Below are positions 60,791-64,000 of a DNA stretch of 64,000 nt, in pieces. The position numbers were made by a program, and so were the translations under genes. The notes below the pieces were generated by a model that saw only the letters and a list, made by a program, of their open reading frames with translations, searched no databases and was not told where the DNA came from. The first letter of the stretch is position 1. Each line of letters starts with the position of its first letter. This stretch comes from Promethearchaeati archaeon (GTDB lineage Archaea > Asgardarchaeota > Heimdallarchaeia > Heimdallarchaeales > Heimdallarchaeaceae): assembly GCA_013166775.1 (NCBI GenBank), contig JABLTJ010000006.1:59983-123982 (forward strand), read 5' to 3'.

Positions 60791-60823
60791 TTTAGCCACA
60801 CCCTTGAAGGAAATAGGCTAAAA
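60790..60823 (-). promoter_or_regulatory. hairpin at the translation start of the integrin-like gene
   Basis: On the mRNA (minus) strand TTTTAGCC and GGCTAAAA are perfect 8-base arms with an 18-nt loop. The 3' arm ends on the first base of ATG 60790, the loop contains AAGGGTG, and GTG 60799 lies at the loop-stem junction. The structure could mask or present the start site. Confidence 0.4.
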
Positions 60824-60995
60824 CGCTAGACCACCAAACTCACACATACTTTCCAAGATGTGTCCGCGAAGTGATGAAACGGTTTCTTTCTCTTCTTCTA
60901 ATGATATGCATAAACACTTATAATAGTTAGGGAAAACCACCTTCTCCTCCACTCTTATCATGAAAGTCACTGTATCAAAGAAGTTCTGTAATTAC

Positions 60996-62291
60996 TTAAT
61001 GAATAAGTAGTATTTTTTCATTTGGAGGATAAAGCCATTCAACTCCCATCTCAGTCACTATTGCATCATCCTCTATATTGAAACGAACTTTTCTTCCACC
61101 CCATTCTGGATTGGGAGTGTAAGCTATGAATTCAAAAGCGAATAGATTGTTGGGTTTGATGATTAAGTGAGCTCTATCAGGACGGAAACCTGCAATAGAT
61201 GGACCAACTGCTACTTCGCTATTTCCTGTATTTCCTACACAATGACAATCAACTGTGATTTCAGTTTTTCCAGGAAATTCTTGATTCTCATTGGGTTCTA
61301 AACTTGGTCCTCCTCCTAACATTGGATCAAGAGTAAGATGAATGTACTCAAAACCTACTTCATCCAAGGCTCTTCCTACTTTATTAAGTGTATAACCTGC
61401 TGTTTGGCCCACCTTAATGTTTGTTTTGATTACTTCTCGAGCTCTTAGAGCTTGATCCCAGGCATACTGAATCCCTTCAGGAACTGAAGATTCTCCTTCC
61501 TTTAATACATAAGCTACTCTTTTGAAATCAGTCCCAAAATTCATATGATCTATTCCATAGTCATATTGCATAAGATCACCTCGTTGGATTATATATTCAA
61601 CTGGTCTGTAATCTTCTCTACGTGATTTCTCAGAATTTATTATCATAGGTGTAGCCATATGAAAAGTGGATCTCATTCCTTGTTCTAAGAGTTGATCCTC
61701 CATCCACCAACCAACATCTTCCAGAGTTGTGATTCCTGGAGTTATTACTTCATTTGATAAAGCTCTTTCCAGTAACTGTCTAGTTACTTCGCATAATTCA
61801 GAATAAACTTCAATCTCTAAAGGTAATCTTCTAGTTCTAAAATCTGTAATTACATTTTCAGCTGAAACGATTCTTTCAGTATATCTCTCACCAAGTTCTT
61901 TTGTAAGCTTATTGTAACTAGAGTATGAAATACCATCAGCAACAGCAATCCAATCAGACATGTTGACAGCTATCCGTTGTGGATTACGTTCAATAACAAA
62001 TTTAGCTAGTTCATCTTCTGAGCCGAATATATCATACACCCCTAGCTGTTCATAGTCTTCAGTAAACCACCCAAGAACAGCTCTTTCGATTCGATCCTCA
62101 CCTCGGTCAGTAAAGATAAAATAACCAAAGTCTCCTCCCAAATCAATATTAAGTGGATCAGGATTTCCTTCTCTTATTACATGAATCCACATATCAATGT
62201 TGTTCTCTCTCATAGCTAAAGGTAAAATAGTATCAAACTTCTCTTTACGAATCTGATTAAGTGTCTCCCATTGCTTACGAGCTTTACTCAT
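60996..62291 (-). CDS. M24 family Xaa-Pro peptidase
   Basis: The 431-aa protein has the pita-bread fold metal ligands in order: Asp244 in QYDYGIDH, Asp255 in FGTDFKR, His350 in DCHCVGN, Glu387 in FAFEF and Glu407 in FNIEDDA. The N-terminal half (residues 1-160) is the creatinase-like domain seen in prolidases. These enzymes release the residue before proline using two metal ions, in the cytoplasm. The fit is clear though the usual HxxGH motif reads CHCVGN here, a divergent version, so activity on Xaa-Pro peptides is likely but not certain. It lies 205 bases upstream of the integrin-like gene. Confidence 0.8.
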   Translation of the reverse strand: MSKARKQWETLNQIRKEKFDTILPLAMRENNIDMWIHVIREGNPDPLNIDLGGDFGYFIFTDRGEDRIERAVLGWFTEDYEQLGVYDIFGSEDELAKFVIERNPQRIAVNMSDWIAVADGISYSSYNKLTKELGERYTERIVSAENVITDFRTRRLPLEIEVYSELCEVTRQLLERALSNEVITPGITTLEDVGWWMEDQLLEQGMRSTFHMATPMIINSEKSRREDYRPVEYIIQRGDLMQYDYGIDHMNFGTDFKRVAYVLKEGESSVPEGIQYAWDQALRAREVIKTNIKVGQTAGYTLNKVGRALDEVGFEYIHLTLDPMLGGGPSLEPNENQEFPGKTEITVDCHCVGNTGNSEVAVGPSIAGFRPDRAHLIIKPNNLFAFEFIAYTPNPEWGGRKVRFNIEDDAIVTEMGVEWLYPPNEKILLIH

Positions 62292-62344
62292 AAAATTACA
62301 TCCATTTAGATAAATTCTGAAAGATTATTTAATATGTTCTGTTT

Positions 62345-63556
62345 TTAGAAATAGATTACTGTATTATTTTCAACAATAAATGTCCCTAAATCGGAATAAT
62401 CGCTGAATAATTCTACATCTTCAGCTATTTCGAAGATATTTCCAATAACCTCACCTTGAGAGCTACCGATAAAAGAAATGCAACTTCTAATTGTTTTGTA
62501 GAAATTACAATCCATGATATAGATAGAGTAACAATTCACATATTTCACACTATTCTGATATCCTTCAATAAAAGTTACATTATAAAATGAGATATTACTG
62601 GATTGGTAGAAATATATCCCAGATCTCCAAAAAGTATAATATTGAAGACTATAATCAAAAAAAGTGTCTATGGTTGAGATATTATTACATTTTCCAGCAA
62701 ATATCCCTCTCTCTACATTCCGTAAATCTTGATCTAATATCGTTATATTTGAACAATCAAAGAAGAAGAGCTGTCCAAATTTCTCTACAAAATCAAAATT
62801 ATTCAAATCGAAGAAGAAACCAAGAGGTTTATCATTCACATAATTATTTTCTACTTTGAAAGTTTCAATTACATCTTTCTCTGAAAATACGTCATCAGAA
62901 AACCAATTGTAGCTATCGTCTAAATTGAGACTACTATTAAGGAAGTAATTATTACGGATAGTCACATTAACTGTGTCTCTTAGAAAAAAACCGTTTATTG
63001 GTGAGTTTCTTATTGTGTTATTTTCTATGCAGAAATTATACATTTCTTGCCCATCAAAAGACAATATCTTAAGTCCTACAAAATTATCTTGGAAGTTGTT
63101 TTGCGAAATTACTGTGTTTTGTGTATCTAATATAATTCCACTCCAATCATTTGAAATTACTTCATTTCCTTCAATTTTTACGCCTTCTAGTACCCAGTCA
63201 ATTGAAAATGCTCTACCACAGTTCATAATAGTACAATTTATAATGTGAATTCTTCCCGATACGAGATAATTTAATCGTATACCAATGCCTGCTCCTTGAA
63301 TTATACAATTCTGGATAATCACATGTTTTGTTGTGTGATAGATTCGAATTCCTTTTCTACCTTTAGAAATTTTTTTATTTTCTATTCTGTAGGGATCATC
63401 TTCTTTTCCATTTCCTGGAAAATTATATCTTTTAAAATCACCATCTCTTCCGATCTCAATTCCAGATATCGGGAATTTATAATAAGAAAAGAAGGGGATA
63501 AATACCACTATACAGATGAAAACGGAAGTAACTATCCAGATTCGAATGTTTTTCAT
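62345..63556 (-). CDS. secreted parallel beta-helix (NosD-like) repeat protein
   Basis: The 403-aa protein has a signal peptide (MKNIRIWIVTSVFICIVVFI) and then beta-helix repeats through to the end: DDPYRIENKKISKGRKGIRI, HVIIQNCIIQGAGIGIRLNY, NTIRNSPINGFFLRDTVNVT, SQGEVIGNIFEIAEDVELFS. The opening GNGKEDDPYRIEN is typical of NosD/right-handed beta-helix proteins. No C-terminal membrane helix is seen, so it is probably secreted or held by the signal segment. Function unknown; such proteins bind or cut polysaccharides or act in copper-enzyme maturation. Confidence 0.75.
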   Translation of the reverse strand: MKNIRIWIVTSVFICIVVFIPFFSYYKFPISGIEIGRDGDFKRYNFPGNGKEDDPYRIENKKISKGRKGIRIYHTTKHVIIQNCIIQGAGIGIRLNYLVSGRIHIINCTIMNCGRAFSIDWVLEGVKIEGNEVISNDWSGIILDTQNTVISQNNFQDNFVGLKILSFDGQEMYNFCIENNTIRNSPINGFFLRDTVNVTIRNNYFLNSSLNLDDSYNWFSDDVFSEKDVIETFKVENNYVNDKPLGFFFDLNNFDFVEKFGQLFFFDCSNITILDQDLRNVERGIFAGKCNNISTIDTFFDYSLQYYTFWRSGIYFYQSSNISFYNVTFIEGYQNSVKYVNCYSIYIMDCNFYKTIRSCISFIGSSQGEVIGNIFEIAEDVELFSDYSDLGTFIVENNTVIYF

Positions 63557-63735
63557 ATATCCAGCCTAACAAATCTAATAATAGACTTTGAGATATTAAG
63601 TTTTTCCCAGATTATGTCAAATTTCTATTTCTATACAATAGGATTAGAAAGTGGAAATAAGTCTACTGAACTGCTGAACCATCGATCTCATATGTACTGT
63701 TCAAGCCTAAGTTTGACCAGTAATTTAAATTGAAA

Positions 63736-64000
63736 CTATATATTAAATGTGTTTTTTATCCAATTAAACAATGGATCAAAGCTGTTCTCTTCGAAATGAG
63801 CATGCTTTGCACCAGGAAGTATCGCAAATTCCTTGGTTTCACTAGGAATTTCTTCAAAAAATGCTTTTGTGGATTCAATTGAGAATAATTCATCACTCTC
63901 CCCCACACCAACAAAAATTGGATATGTCATCTTTTCCGGTAGAACAAAATTATTTGGATTAATTGTTTTTAAGAATCTAAGTGTATAGTAAAAATTGAAT
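63736..64000 (-). CDS. alpha/beta hydrolase, C-terminal part, cut by window edge
   Basis: The minus strand reads open from the window edge to the stop at 63736. The product holds VLPEKMTYPIFVGVGESDEL (strand beta-7 and acid loop, Asp in GESDEL), FFEEIPSETKEFAILPGAKH and HAHFEE with the catalytic His, ending LFNWIKNTFNI. This is the usual end of an alpha/beta hydrolase fold lipase or esterase. The nucleophile half lies beyond 64000. Confidence 0.7.
   Translation of the reverse strand, partial: FNFYYTLRFLKTINPNNFVLPEKMTYPIFVGVGESDELFSIESTKAFFEEIPSETKEFAILPGAKHAHFEENSFDPLFNWIKNTFNI

Noticed and set aside
60800..60900. Possible tRNA in the GC-richer stretch upstream of the integrin-like gene
   Set aside because: Only isolated hairpins (CACAT...ATGTG and the start-codon stem) are seen; no cloverleaf or TTCGA-type T-loop on either strand.
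63296..63733. 145-aa plus-strand frame near the end of the window
   Set aside because: It is antisense to the clear NosD-like gene and runs into its promoter; composition is that of a shadow frame.

Overview
The window looks like a piece of an AT-rich archaeal chromosome, most likely from an Asgard archaeon of the Heimdall/Gerd/Loki type. I infer this from three things. First, many genes have TATA boxes about 25-30 nt upstream of the start codon, implying leaderless mRNAs. Second, there are archaeal signature genes: archaemetzincin, an eIF2B-family protein and AmmeMemoRadiSam AmrS. Third, there are eukaryote-like elements: a Ras-superfamily small GTPase with a GQE motif, and integrin-like FG-GAP propellers joined to thrombospondin-type-3 calcium repeats. 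No rRNA, tRNA or CRISPR was found. The taxonomic call is inference only.

Layout. 1-4253: a truncated glycosyltransferase, a GH1 glycosidase, archaemetzincin, a small unknown protein, and an Fe-S pair made of an IscS-like protein lacking its PLP lysine plus an intact IscU-like scaffold. 4364-10163: small membrane proteins, a DMT transporter, a DUF3467 protein, a CheY-like receiver, a free-standing FakA C-terminal-like domain and an M42 aminopeptidase. 10287-13563: a NAD locus in which nadA-nadC are divergent from a NAD-kinase-fold protein with damaged catalytic motifs and a C-terminal winged helix. I propose this protein is a NAD-responsive repressor acting on palindromes in the intergenic region.

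13801-27851 is a translationally coupled two-gene operon for giant cell-surface proteins (2044 and 2639 aa). 28035-30370 holds a small GTPase gene broken by two frameshifts, two helical unknowns and a serine recombinase preceded by an inverted-repeat operator. 30476-37738 carries two paralogous LVIVD-repeat surface proteins with VPEF C-terminal tails. Between them lies a decayed copy of the recombinase 3' end, showing that a recombinase + LVIVD unit was duplicated in tandem.

37763-49294 is mostly minus-strand: eIF2B-like protein, paired alpha/beta hydrolases, SAH/MTA deaminase-type amidohydrolase, NosD-like beta-helix protein, AmrS, an unknown membrane protein and a secreted CocE/X-Pro peptidase. 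49352-56313 contains a wHTH regulator divergent from a giant FtsX/MacB-type permease and a fused double-NBD ATPase. 56349-64000 contains a HAD phosphatase, a second integrin-like surface protein (propeller, calcium stalk and cytoplasmic tail in one chain), an M24 peptidase, another NosD-like protein and a truncated alpha/beta hydrolase.

The main themes are a large investment in surface beta-propeller and calcium-repeat proteins, ongoing duplication and gene conversion among them, and two enzyme families (NAD kinase, cysteine desulfurase) apparently repurposed after loss of catalytic residues.
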